Below, piece after piece: positions 1-13,020 of a stretch of 64,000 nucleotides of DNA. Origin of the DNA: Xestospongia bergquistia. Lineage: Eukaryota > Porifera > Demospongiae > Haplosclerida > Petrosiidae. Position 1 is the first letter of the stretch. Every line of letters starts with the position of its first letter. Below the pieces are notes generated by a model. It was not told the origin of the DNA. It ran no database searches and saw only the letters and a list, made by a program, of their open reading frames with translations. The stretch covers positions 498,501 to 562,500 of the forward strand of contig OZ014411.1 in NCBI GenBank assembly GCA_963965975.1. Reading direction: 5' to 3'. The translations under genes and the position numbers were made by a program.

Positions 1-1842
1 CATGCTAAGTTTAATGGAGTATTGCCATTCTAAATAAGTTATAACATTAGTGTCACCTTTAGTAAATTTGTAGGGAAAAAGTGAATGATACAACATAACA
101 TTCGTATTCTGTTAAAGTTACTTCATCTTAGATTATGTCTGTTTAATATAAAATTACATATAACTGCTTTAAATAATAAACTACACCTCAAAATTTAATA
201 TAAATTATGAAGTCATAACAACTATATTTGCAGTATGTACATTATCATCAGTCATTAAAAGCTAAGCAACAATGACACCTCAAATATACTTGTTATTACT
301 AAACACTTTGACTATTAACAAAAGATTTAAATTCACAAGTTATAATTTTGCTAACAAGTAATTTGGAAGAGATGTGAAGAGCAGTTAACATTGTATTTGT
401 GGTCATAGTATTAATGCAAATATAAAACATAACAAGAACAGTTAACATTGTATTTGTGGCCAGGTAAGGCTATATACATAAATGTTTAATTAACACCCCT
501 TGTCCATTTTAATACCAGGTTAAAAAGCTCCAATTACATACAAATGAACACAAAGGTATATACAGTAATTATCTTAATAAATGACTAGTTCAGGTGTACA
601 AGAGATAACTTACTTCATTTACGAGATCAATCTTAGCATTAGCCTTTAGTAACACTTCCACAATTTCACTGTAGCCTTCCTGTGACGCAATATGGATTGC
701 AGTATCACCATCCTATATATATATATACAGAACTAAATGTGATGTGGGAAACATCAAATTAGTATAATCATGTATATAAATATAAAATTATATAAAACCA
801 TTTTAAATACTAAATCATACCTCTAAGCTTTACATGTCAAAACTAAGTCCTAATATTAATGCAAATATAAATTGAATTCCAAATACAACTAAATTTACAA
901 ATGTATTGTAGTAAGGATAATACCACCACTCATTTTATAAGACAATTAACACTTTCATAAACACATTATCAAATTCATTTGTGTTTTTATGACCAAAGTA
1001 ATATTATTAATTTCTGTTGTGCTACTTAACTTAAAATGAACAAATGATATGTTACTGACCATGTCTTGAACATCCACTTGAACACCATGCTCTAGTAATT
1101 CTTGTACTACTTTATCATGACCATTATAACATGCTAAGTGCAATGGAGTTAAGCCATCCTAAATAAGATATAACATTATTGTCACCTTTAAGAAAATTGG
1201 AGGGTAAAAGTGAATGATACAACATAACATTCATATTCTGTTAAAGTTACTTCATCTTAGATTATGTCTACCTAATATAAAATTACATATAACTGCTTTA
1301 AATAATAAACTACACCTCAAAATTTAATATAAATTATGAAGTCATAACTACTATATTTGCAGTATGTACATTATCATCAGTCATTAAAAGCTAAGCAACA
1401 ATGACACCTCAAATATACTTGTTATTACTAAACACTTTGACTATTAACAAAAGATTTAAATTCACAAGTTATAATTTTGCTAACAAGTAATTTGGAAGAG
1501 ATGTGAAGAGCAGTTAACATTGTATTTGTGGTCATAGTATTAATGCAAATATAAAACATAACAAGAACAGTTAACATTGTATTTGTGGCCAGGTAAGGCT
1601 ATATACATAAATGTTTAATTAACACCCCTTGTCCATTTTAATACCAGGTTAAAAAGCTCCAATTACATACAAATGAACACAAAGGTATATACAGTAATTA
1701 TCTTAATAAATGACCAGTTCAGGTGTACATAAGATAACTTACTTTATTTGCGAGATCAATCCTAGCATTAGCCTTTAGTAACACTTCCACAATTTCACTG
1801 TAGCCTTCCTGTGATGCGTTATGAATTGCAGTATCACCATCC

Positions 1843-1873
<31 letters not shown>

Positions 1874-4111
1874 CTAAATGTGATGTGGGAAACATCAAAT
1901 TAGTATAATCATGTATATAAATATAAAATTATATAAAACCATTTTAAATACTAAATCATACCTCTAAGCTTTACATGTCAAAACTAAGTCCTAATATTAA
2001 TGCAAATATAAATTGAATTCCAAATACAACTAAATTTACAAATGTATTGTAGTAAGGATAATACCACCACTCATTTTATAAGACAATTAACACTTTCATA
2101 AACACATTATCAAATTCATTTGTGTTTTTATGACCAAAGTAACTTCATTAAATTCTGTTGTGCTACTTAACTTAAAATGAACAAATGATATGTTACTGAC
2201 CTTGTCTTGAACATCCACTTGAACACTATGCTCTAGTAATACTTGCACTACTTTATCATGACTATTATAACATGCTAAGTTTAATGGAGTATTGCCATTC
2301 TAAATAAGTTATAACATTAGTGTCACCTTTAGTAAATTTGTAGGGAAAAAGTGAATGATACAACATAACATTCGTATTCTGTTAAAGTTACTTCATCTTA
2401 GATTATGTCTACCTAATATAAAATTACATATAACTGCTTTAAATAATAAACTACACCTCAAAATTTAATATAAATTATGAAGTCATAACAACTATATTTG
2501 CAGTATGTACATTATCATCAGTCATTAAAAGCTAAGCAACAATGACACCTCAAATATACTTGTTATTACTAAACACTTTGACTATTAACAAAAGATTTAA
2601 ATTCACAAGTTATAATTTTGCTAACAAGTAATTTGGAAGAGATGTGAAGAGCAGTTAACATTGTATTTGTGGTCATAGTATTAATGCAAATATAAAACAT
2701 AACAAGAACAGTTAACATTGTATTTGTGGCCAGGTAAGGCTATATACATAAATGTTTAATTAACACCCCTTGTCCATTTTAATACCAGGTTAAAAAGCTC
2801 CAATTACATACAAATGAACACAAAGGTATATACAGTAATTATCTTAATAAATGACTAGTTCAGGTGTACAAGAGATAACTTACTTCATTTACGAGATCAA
2901 TCTTAGCATTAGCCTTTAGTAACACTTCCACAATTTCACTGTAGCCTTCCTGTGACGCAATATGGATTGCAGTATCACCATCCTATATATATATATACAG
3001 AACTAAATGTGATGTGGGAAACATCAAATTAGTATAATCATGTATATAAATATAAAATTATATAAAACCATTTTAAATACTAAATCATACCTCTAAGCTT
3101 TACATGTCAAAACTAAGTCCTAATATTAATGCAAATATAAATTGAATTCCAAATACAACTAAATTTACAAATGTATTGTAGTAAGGATAATACCACCACT
3201 CATTTTATAAGACAATTAACACTTTCATAAACACATTATCAAATTCATTTGTGTTTTTATGACCAAAGTAATATTATTAATTTCTGTTGTGCTACTTAAC
3301 TTAAAATGAACAAATGATATGTTACTGACCATGTCTTGAACATCCACTTGAACACCATGCTCTAGTAATTCTTGTACTACTTTATCATGACCATTATAAC
3401 ATGCTAAGTGCAATGGAGTTAAGCCATCCTAAATAAGATATAACATTATTGTCACCTTTAAGAAAATTGGAGGGTAAAAGTGAATGATACAACATAACAT
3501 TCATATTCTGTTAAAGTTACTTCATCTTAGATTATGTCTACCTAATATAAAATTACATATAACTGCTTTAAATAATAAACTACACCTCAAAATTTAATAT
3601 AAATTATGAAGTCATAACAACTATATTTGCAGTATGTACATTATCATCAGTCATTAAAAGCTAAGCAACAATGACACCTCAAATATACTTGTTATTACTA
3701 AACACTTTGACTATTAACAAAAGATTTAAATTCACAAGTTATAATTTTGCTAACAAGTAATTTGGAAGAGATGTGAAGAGCAGTTAACATTGTATTTGTG
3801 GTCATAGTATTAATGCAAATATAAAACATAACAAGAACAGTTAACATTGTATTTGTGGCCAGGTAAGGTTATATACATAAATGTTTAATTAACACCCCTT
3901 GTCCATTTTAATACCAGGTTAAAAAGCTCCAATTACATACAAATGAACACAAAGGTATATACAGTAATTATCTTAATAAATGACCAGTTCAGGTGTACAT
4001 AAGATAACTTACTTTATTTGCGAGATCAATCCTAGCATTAGCCTTTAGTAACACTTCCACAATTTCACTGTAGCCTTCCTGTGATGCGTTATGAATTGCA
4101 GTATCACCATC

Positions 4112-4145
<34 letters not shown>

Positions 4146-5701
4146 CTAAATGTGATGTGGGAAACATCAAATTAGTATAATCATGTATATAAATATAAAA
4201 TTATATAAAACCATTTTAAATACTAAATCATACCTCTAAGCTTTACATGTCAAAACTAAGTCCTAATATTAATGCAAATATAAATTGAATTCCAAATACA
4301 ACTAAATTTACAAATGTATTGTAGTAAGGATAATACCACCACTCATTTTATAAGACAATTAACACTTTCATAAACACATTATCAAATTCATTTGTGTTTT
4401 TATGACCAAAGTAATATTATTAATTTCTGTTGTGCTACTTAACTTAAAATGAACAAATGATATGTTACTGACCATGTCTTGAACATCCACTTGAACACCA
4501 TGCTCTAGTAATTCTTGTACTACTTTATCATGACCATTATAACATGCTAAGTGCAATGGAGTTAAGCCATCCTAAATAAGATATAACATTATTGTCACCT
4601 TTAAGAAAATTGGAGGGTAAAAGTGAATGATACAACATAACATTCATATTCTGTTAAAGTTACTTCATCTTAGATTATGTCTACCTAATATAAAATTACA
4701 TATAACTGCTTTAAATAATAAACTACACCTCAAAATTTAATATAAATTATGAAGTCATAACAACTATATTTGCAGTATGTACATTATCATCAGTCATTAA
4801 AAGCTAAGCAACAATGACACCTCAAATATACTTGTTATTACTAAACACTTTGACTATTAACAAAAGATTTAAATTCACAAGTTATAATTTTGCTAACAAG
4901 TAATTTGGAAGAGATGTGAAGAGCAGTTAACATTGTATTTGTGGTCATAGTATTAATGCAAATATAAAACATAACAAGAACAGTTAACATTGTATTTGTG
5001 GCCAGGTAAGGCTATATACATAAATGTTTAATTAACACCCCTTGTCCATTTTAATACCAGGTTAAAAAGCTCCAATTACATACAAATGAACACAAAGGTA
5101 TATACAGTAATTATCTTAATAAATGACTAGTTCAGGTGTACAAGAGATAACTTACTTCATTTACGAGATCAATCTTAGCATTAGCCTTTAGTAACACTTC
5201 CACAATTTCACTGTAGCCTTCCTGTGACGCAATATGGATTGCAGTATCACCATCCTATATATATATATACAGAACTAAATGTGATGTGGGAAACATCAAA
5301 TTAGTATAATCATGTATATAAATACAAAATTATATAAAACCATTTTAAATACTAAACCACACATCTACGTTTTACGTGCCACACACTAAGTTACAGTATT
5401 AATGCAAATAAAAATTGAAATCCAAATACAACTACATCTACAAATGTATTGTAGTAAGGATAATACCATCACTCATTTTATAAGACACTTAACACTTTCA
5501 TAAACAAATTATCAAATACATTTGTGTTTTTATGACCAAAGTAACTTCATTAAATTCTGTTGTGCTACTTAACTTAAAATGAACAAATGATATGTTACTG
5601 ACCTTGTCTTGAACATCCACTTGAACACTATGCTCTAGTAATACTTGCACTACTTTATCATGACCATTATAACATGCTAAGTTTAATGGAGTATTGCCAT
5701 T
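1..5701. repeat. Tandem segmental array of two-exon ankyrin units (~1.14 kb; 2.27-kb super-unit)
   Basis: Exons and introns repeat almost base for base. Positions 1 onward and 2271 onward match with a 2270-bp offset, and the 955 and 3225 segments are identical. Half-units recur at about 1.13-1.14 kb (exons at 614, 1743, 2884, 4013, 5156). Each half-unit holds one 'DGDTAIH' exon and one 'DGLTPLH' or 'NGNTPLN' exon. The introns are as conserved as the exons, so the duplication is recent or still homogenised. Copies differ mainly in (TA)n length next to the DGDTAIH exons. Confidence 0.9.
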
Positions 5702-8700
5702 CTAAATAAGTTATAACATTAGTGTCACCTTTAGTAAATTTGTAGGGAAAAAGTGAATGATACAACATAACATTCGTATTCTGTTAAAGTTACTTCATCA
5801 TAGATTATGTCTACCTAATATAAAATTACATATAACTGTCTTTAATAATAAACTACACCTCAAAAATTTAATATAAACTATGAAGTCATAACAACTACAT
5901 TTGCAGTATGTACATTATCACCAGTTATTGAAAGATTAGCAACAATGACACCTCAAATCTATTTGTTATTACTAAACACTTTGACTTTAAAAACAGATTT
6001 AAATTCACAAGTTATAATTGTGTTAACAAGTAATTTCGAAGAGATATAAAGAACAGTTAACATTGTATTTGTGGCCAGGTAAGGTTATATACATAAATGT
6101 TTAATTAACACCCCTTGTCCATTTTAATACCAGGTATATACAGAACTAAATGTGATGTGGGAAACATCAAATTAGTATAATCATGTACCTTGTCTTGAAC
6201 ATCCACTTGAACACCACGGTGTAGTAATACTTGTACTACTTTATCATGACCATTGTAACATGCTAAGTGCAATGGAGTTAAGCCATCCTAAATAAGATAT
6301 AACATTATTGTCACCTTTAGTATGGCAAAAGCAAATGATACAACATAACATTCATACTCTGTTAAAGTTACTTCATTATAGATTATGTCTACCTAATATA
6401 AAATTACATATAACTGTCTTTAATAATAAACTACACCTCAAAAATTTAATATAAACTATGAAGTCATAACAACTACATTTGCAGTAAGTACATTATCACC
6501 AGTCATTGCAAACTTAGCAACAATGACACTTCAAATCTACTTATTATTGCTAAACACTTTGAATATTAAAAACAGATTTAAATTCACAAGTTATAATTGT
6601 GTTAACAAGTAATTTCGAAGAGATATAAAGAACCGTTAACATTGTATTTGTGGCCAGGTAAGGTTATATACATAAATGTTTAATTAACACCCCTTGTCCA
6701 TTTTAATACCAGGTATATACAGAACTAAATGTGATGTGGGAAACATCAAATTAGTATAATCATGTACCTTGTCTTGAACATCCACTTGAACACCACGGTG
6801 TAGTAATACTTGTACTACTTTATCATGACCATTGTAACATGCTAAGTGCAATGGAGTTAAGCCATCCTAAATAAGATATAACATCATCGTCACCTTTAGT
6901 ATGGCAAAAGCGAATGATACAACATAACATTCATACTCTGTTAAAGTTACTTCATTATAGATTATGTCTACCTAATATAAAATTACATATAACTGACTTT
7001 AATAATAAACTACACCTCAAAAATTTAATATAAACTATGAAGTCATAACAACTACATTTGCAGTAAGTACATTATCACCAGTCATTGCAAACTTAGCAAC
7101 AATGACACTTCAAATCTACTTATTATTACTAAACACTTTGACTTTAAAAAAGATTTAAATTCACAAGTTATAATTTTGCTAACAAGTAACTTGGAAGAGA
7201 TTTAAAGAGCAGTTAACATTGCATTTGTGGCCAGGTAAGGCTATATAAATAAAACTTAAATCATAGCATTAATGAAAATATAAATTGAATTCCAAATACA
7301 ACTACATCTACAAATGTATTGTAGTAAGGATAATACCATCACTCATGTTATAAGACATTTAACACTTTCATAAACACATTATCAAATTCATTTGTGTTTC
7401 TATGACCAAAGCAACATTATTAAATTCTGTTGTGCTACTTAACTTAAAATGAACAAATGATATGTTACTGACCTCTTCTTGAACATCCACTTGAACACCA
7501 TGGTCTAGTAATATTTGTACTACTTTATCATGACCATTGGAACATGCTAAGTGCAATGGAGGTATGTCATTCTAAATAAGATATAACATTATTGTCACCT
7601 TTAGTAAAATTGGATGGCAAAAGCGAATGATAGAACAGAACATTCATACTCTGTTAGTTATTTCATCATAGATTATGTCTATCTAGTATAAAATTACATA
7701 TAACTGTCTTTAATAATAAACTATACCTCAAAACTTTAAAATAAAGTGTGAAGTCATGACAAATAAACTTGCAGTATGTATACTATCACCAGTCGTTATT
7801 ATTATATTCAAAGCACAAAGTTAACACGATCAATCTTCAATTAAATAATATATATTGTACATTATATGTGACTTGATTTGCAAAAAGGGACCACATCTGT
7901 CAAAATATTTGTGACCTGATTTGTTAAGACACTACTACTAAAACATACCAAACAACAGTTTTGCATACATATAGAATAGTTATGGATATATAGCAACTGT
8001 ATGTTTACAAAACTAAGATTTTTGAGATGTTTTAACAGTGGTTTGTTTACAAATCAGGTCACAAATGTTTTAACAGAAGTGGTCCCTTTTTGCAAATCAG
8101 GTCACATATAATTGCAGTGATATTTGACACTCTAACCAATAGTTTACTGTGATAGTCATATGTAACAATATAAACATAAAAGTCATGTACTTATCATGTG
8201 ATATTAAGTACATTACTAGAATAATTTGTAACATATAACATTATCTGCAAGTACTTACCTTATCCTGTATATTGGGGTCTGCACCAATACAAAGCAAACA
8301 ACTCATGATATTAATCTGTCCATTATTAGCAGCATGATGTAATATAGTCTTGCCATACTAAGTAGAGACAGAGAAAGTATCATATAATTTAATTACACTG
8401 TACTAAATCTACATGTATTTTTAGATAATAAATATCATTTGTAGATATCAGGTTCATATAACACAGTCACATGTACAATATAGAACTGTTTATCAGATAA
8501 TTGTGACATTTTTTACAGTTGTCATTCTTGATAGTATAATGTTAACCCTGTACAATAAATCTGGTATTACTATTTCTATGAATATTATTATAACTGTTTG
8601 TCATATTAATACATATTATTAAACAATGTCTACAAGTCAGTAATTATTATTATGTATATTATGTACTTACTTCATCTATAGTGTTAACATGAACAGAGCC

Positions 8701-9476
8701 ATCTTCTATGGCACTCTTTATTACATCAAGATCACCATTACGAGTTGCCTTAACAAGGTATTCCTCCTAATATAAAGAGTGAGACACACATTATACAAGA
8801 AATAACTTATAGTAGTATATTTTAGAACTATATCAGAGATATATATTACTAGACAACATTGATGATATGTAATCAATACATGTATTCATGTATATAATGT
8901 ACATGTACTTTACTCATAGTCTACTCCTGTTTTATCTACTAATATTTAACTGATAATAACATGTACTACCATAATACAAGTTTACTTGAACATCATGTAA
9001 CATCATGGAGACAGTGATAATAATTAAATAAAACAATGTACAGTTAATTATGATATTAATTTGTTTAGTGAGGAACTCTAATTAAGATAATTTTCAATGT
9101 CATGAATATTATTAATACTTTGTATATTATTCAAAGTATATCTCAATGATCTGTCATACAATATCTTAGACTACATATTAATTATCTATTTCTATATATT
9201 ATTGTTCTATTGTTCTATGTAACTATTAATACTATCTAATACTCCATGTAGTACTCATTGTCTCTATACTAATAGACCTAATATTACAATGTATTAACTA
9301 GTTTAATATAACATTACTTGTATCACATACACACACAGTGTCAACCTGTGAACTCAATCATATTAACATTGAAGTATATGCTATCATTATATAACAGTAT
9401 ATCTACTAAGTCATAGTGACTGTATTACTAGATCACTCTATAGTCATATATAGTAGGATCAGTTCATACTATTAAC

Positions 9477-9567
<91 letters not shown>

Positions 9568-9777
9568 TGAAGTATCTAAGTCTGTTGAAGAGTGCTCGAT
9601 GTCGTTTAGACAGAGCGGGTTAGAAAAGAATTAAAGGACAAAAGAACAGAGCTCTCGCTGTGTTGCTGTTACTCCGAGTTTCACGCGTTATGCGATCGTC
9701 AGACGATCGCATAACGCGTGAAACTCGGAGTAACCGCAACACAGCGAGAGCTCTGTTCTTTTGTCCTTTAATTCTGT

Positions 9778-9810
<33 letters not shown>

Positions 9811-9847
9811 TATGGTCACTTACCAGTTTCATAGATGGTCCAGCCAT
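1..9847 (-). CDS. Ankyrin-repeat protein, 5' part of gene (3' end outside window)
   Basis: Exons read on the minus strand, all phase 0: 9824-9847 (MAGPSMKL, ATG at 9847, then GTAAGT), 8671-8766, 8259-8357, 7473-7571, 6768-6866, 6189-6287, 5603-5701, 5156-5254, 4473-4571, 4013-4111, 3330-3428, 2884-2982, 2201-2299, 1743-1841, 1060-1158, 614-712 and a partial exon 1-29. Most exons are exactly 99 nt and encode one 33-residue ankyrin repeat; examples begin DGLTPLHLACYNGHDKVV and DGDTAIHIASQEGYSEIV. The second exon (starts EEYLVKATRNGDLDV) is 96 nt. Ankyrin repeats are protein-binding modules, so an intracellular binding or sensor role is inferred. The first-exon design matches that of the Roc/DEATH gene at the right end of the window, so the missing 3' part may encode signalling domains. 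No stop or frameshift is seen in these exons. Repeat number in the genome may differ, because the array is near-identical. Confidence 0.85.
5603..7245. repeat. Three ~580-bp one-exon ankyrin units with shortened introns
   Basis: Exons at 5603, 6189 and 6768 lie 586 and 579 bp apart. Their introns are related to those of the 1.14-kb units but lack the DGDTAIH exon. At about 6130 and 6708 the sequence jumps from the 'taataccaggt' motif, which lies below that exon elsewhere, to the 'tatacagaactaaatg' motif, which lies above it. A second junction (catgtac followed by cttg) creates a GTACAT donor in place of GTCAGTAAC. Confidence 0.75.
7861..8112. mobile_element. Foldback MITE-like element, ~252 bp
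   Basis: Two ~60-bp arms face each other: attatatgtgac at 7861 and its reverse complement ending at 8112. Each arm contains a 'gcaaaaagggaccac' block and a 'tttgtgacctgattt' block. The loop has no open reading frame. It lies in an intron of the ankyrin gene. Terminal duplication is unclear (TA or TATA is possible). Confidence 0.75.
9481..9566. repeat. (TA)n microsatellite, ~86 bp
   Basis: This is an uninterrupted TA run in the first intron of the ankyrin gene. A second TA run lies at about 9781-9809, beyond the GC-rich hairpin, so the hairpin element is inserted inside a TA tract. Confidence 0.95.
9628..9774. mobile_element. GC-rich near-perfect hairpin element inside a TA tract
   Basis: Two 73-nt arms are symmetric about position 9701, with one mismatch seen (gttgctgttact against the complement of agtaaccgcaac). 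The centre reads gcgatcgtc-a-gacgatcgc. Related outer ends (gacaga / ctgtcc) suggest a short transposon of the type that targets TA. GC content is far above the surroundings. It has no coding capacity. Confidence 0.8.
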
Positions 9848-10167
9848 TATCCTCTCATAACAACAAACCACACCTCCAAAATATGTTAATTAGTAATAGT
9901 ACAGGATTTATTATCAACTGGTATGTGTCAAAAATAATTTACCATAAAAGTCAATTTATTAATTATTATAATATGTCATTATTGTTCGCATAGTTAGTAT
10001 GTTCATTATCTTCTCAATATCAAGTACTAATGTTAGAGTCATCATATCATTTGATGTCTGAGATCATATAATGTTAATATCTACAAATAAAAACATTTAC
10101 ATTATAAATAATAAAGTATATAATTACTAGTAATATAATACTAGACTAGTTTATCATATTAATATAA
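9848..10167. other. Upstream region of ankyrin gene, no gene seen
   Basis: This is AT-rich DNA just upstream of the ATG at 9847, presumably 5' UTR and promoter. I see no clear core-promoter motif. Confidence 0.4.
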
Positions 10168-11146
10168 TCAGGAGCACATGAGCGTCGTAAAGCGACGAGA
10201 AGGAGCGTCAAACTCTACTGTTGTCGAATCAAGGCTTAGAACATATGTCCATATATGGACATAACTGCAAAGTGTTTTGCATTTTAATAGCTTCTGGGCT
10301 GTAACCTCTTAGTTAGGTGTGCTTTAAATAGATAAAATTTAAGAGAAGTCAAGAAGCGACTTTCTGAAGACATGGAAGTCCCTGCTACACGAAAACAGCG
10401 GCTTACTCAGTCAATGGACCCAAGAATGGCTGAACAAATGGGACATTTCAGGTTTACTGTTGGCACACCTGGGACTTACTCAGGCTCATGTATTATGGCT
10501 TTAAGAACTCATGTGCTGATTTCACTTCTGCTCACCCTGGGTACACAATATATCCAGTACATCTCAATGATATTGCAGTTGAGACTTTCTTTAGCCAGGT
10601 CAAGCATGCCACCTCAGGCCAATTATCATCAATGAACTATGCTATTGCCAGAGGTGCAGTAATAACTAGAGGGAGTGTTCATGACAAGCTGAGGCGTCTC
10701 TGTGGAGACTATAGAAATGCACCACTCTTTATATAAAAACATGATTTGAAACATAAACCATACAAGTAGTAAATGTTCATTCTATTAATAATGTTATAAT
10801 ATCAGATAATATTATCCATCATAGCAAAAAGGAGGTTTTAATAACACAGGTAAATAAAGATATATGTTGTTCAACTGTTTCCACCTCTTTAATGACAAAA
10901 GCCTCCATAACCTACCAGTCTAATTTTTTAAAATGTTTCTCGATGTACATAACTTCTTTCTTTTTTAGTTTTTTTCACCATGATAATTGTAATAATATTC
11001 ATTGCTCCGTCACGTACTTAACAGTACTTATGCTACTTAAGTGTATTTTCCTTATATGGAATAATCCATGACTGTGTTTCGACAATGGTTAGAATACAAA
11101 TATAATGGCAGTTTGACGCTCCTTTGCGACGCTCATGCGCTCCTGA
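10168..11146. mobile_element. 979-bp DNA transposon with TIRs and TATAA target duplication
   Basis: The ends are inverted: tcaggagcacatgagcgtcg at 10168 and the complement of gcgctcctga at 11146. The inner parts of both ends share aggagcgtcaaact. The left arm has an extra cgacgaga block. TATAA precedes the element (10163-10167) and follows it (11147-11151), a clean 5-bp target-site duplication. The interior holds a degraded reading frame, so this is a short derivative that probably cannot move on its own. Confidence 0.85.
10372..10736 (+). pseudogene. Transposase remnant inside the 979-bp element
   Basis: Two overlapping frames (10372-10635 and 10488-10736) together look like one broken protein. 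The second frame contains HLNDIAVETFFSQVKHATSG and ends in a stop at 10736. The 'ETFFSQVKHATSGQ' segment resembles the C-terminal part of some animal DNA-transposon proteins, but I cannot assign a superfamily. A frameshift near 10490 and the short length indicate it is not functional. Confidence 0.4.
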
Positions 11147-11420
11147 TATAATAGAGAGGAACTGACAATGATATAGTTAGTGTTTTCTATTAATACATTA
11201 TAATGGACATATCACTATATTAGATATTACTACCTTATGTCTCATATTAATATGATAAATATCATTTTAATAATATCTTGTTAATAACTTATATGATATA
11301 TTGATTTTATATAATGTCACTTACTTTTCTTTTAACTTGTCATAATATAATATATTGAGTTATAATGTACTCTCTAGTCTAAGGTGAGAGAGATCAGTAC
11401 TAACATATACTAGATATATT

Positions 11421-11520
11421 AAGTACATGTATCTATTATAACATGTATATGCATATACATGTTATAATAGATACATGTACTTTATATAATAGAGTACATG
11501 TACTCTATTATATAAAGTAC
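11421..11520. repeat. Two overlapping perfect palindromes (62 bp and 44 bp)
   Basis: 11421-11482 is a perfect palindrome centred on tatgcata. 11477-11520 is a second perfect palindrome centred on gtacatgtac. They share the gtac at 11477-11480. Either could form a cruciform or hairpin. Confidence 0.9.
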
Positions 11521-12955
11521 TTCATAAGCATCTGTTTATATGTTAGTGGTTTTATGGTGTGTTTAAATAAGTGACTTAAGTGTTTGTGGTAATATTACAT
11601 TGTATACAGTGGATAACACACATTTTAATTGATAATATATTGTACAATACTGACATTGTCTCCAGTTCACTTTACATAATCTGTGATAATATATACTCTT
11701 GACATTTCTTTTCAATCTATTATATCTCTTTATCTATTTACTTGTTATTCCTATTAATAATACATTGATATTACAGTATATATTGTAATATATGTAATCT
11801 ATAAATCAGTAACAATAAGAGTACAATCTTATATGTAACAATATATAATAAACCACTTGTTATCACAACTACTACACTTTACTCACTTAGTATAATTAAG
11901 TTATCCTGATGTTATCTATTATGTGGAGAGTAAATATGATGATTTATGGATTCTTTTGATAACGTGAACATACAATGTTACATTACATTAATAAAGTCAT
12001 TTACAGGTGATATATATATTAGGTTAAAAGTCAGTACAGTTTCCATGTACACAATAACATGATAGTATATAATAATAGTTATCTATTGAACTTTTAATAA
12101 AGTAGCGTAAATATTATTAATCTACTAACTACTTTATAATTCATTCTAGTCTAATATTAGAAAAGCTATTGTCCCAACTCATTTAATGTCATATTTGTCA
12201 TGACAAGAAACATCTACAACAACTTTTGTTAATAAAGTGGTCCCATTTAGTCTATTATTATTAAAATTAATGTATCTACACTTCATACTTGATATACTTT
12301 GTTTTATTACTACAAACAATCCATATACTATTATATACGAGGGAGTGTTATAACTGTGGCTTGTAATTTATTCCTACTAGCATATAACAGGAAGTCCAGG
12401 ATCTTTAATAATATTAGATTTAGTGACTTAATTAATCAATCATTAAGTCATTCAACTTACATGTCTTAGTATGAAAAGAGTGTGGAACAAAGCTTTGCAC
12501 ATCAAGGATATTATAACTCTACAACTACTCCATGTTAATACAAGTTATAAAAAGAGCTATTAAATACTATATATAACAGACCTACTACAGGTATACCTCT
12601 AAATATTGTACTGTTGTATATCATACTACATGTCATAACTGACCTTCAATGATAATAGTTCTGTTTTAAAAATAATGTCTTATTGTCAGTCTTTCCTTTG
12701 TTATGGTGGGTGTGTCAGTTGTTATGTGGTCTGTTAGTGGATGTGTCTACTCTCTTAATAGCTTCAGTTGACAAGTTAAAAGGAGATGAGTTGATAGATG
12801 GAGACAATGATGATATGAGAGATGAACAATATGAAGGAGAACAATATAAGAGAACATTAACTGTAGTAATTATTTGTCAACTAGTATACATTTATATTAC
12901 ATGTATAAATACAAACTAATAATAGTATCATTGATATTACTGTTATAATGACCTG

Positions 12956-13020
<65 letters not shown>

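Noticed and set aside
1..5701. Regularly spaced repeats that could suggest a CRISPR array
   Set aside because: Units are over 1 kb and carry ankyrin exons with splice sites in a eukaryotic gene; no short repeat-spacer pattern exists anywhere in the window.
12683..12919. 78-codon plus-strand frame with a hydrophobic start
   Set aside because: No splice context, no homologue recognised, and AT-driven composition; the length is not significant in this window.
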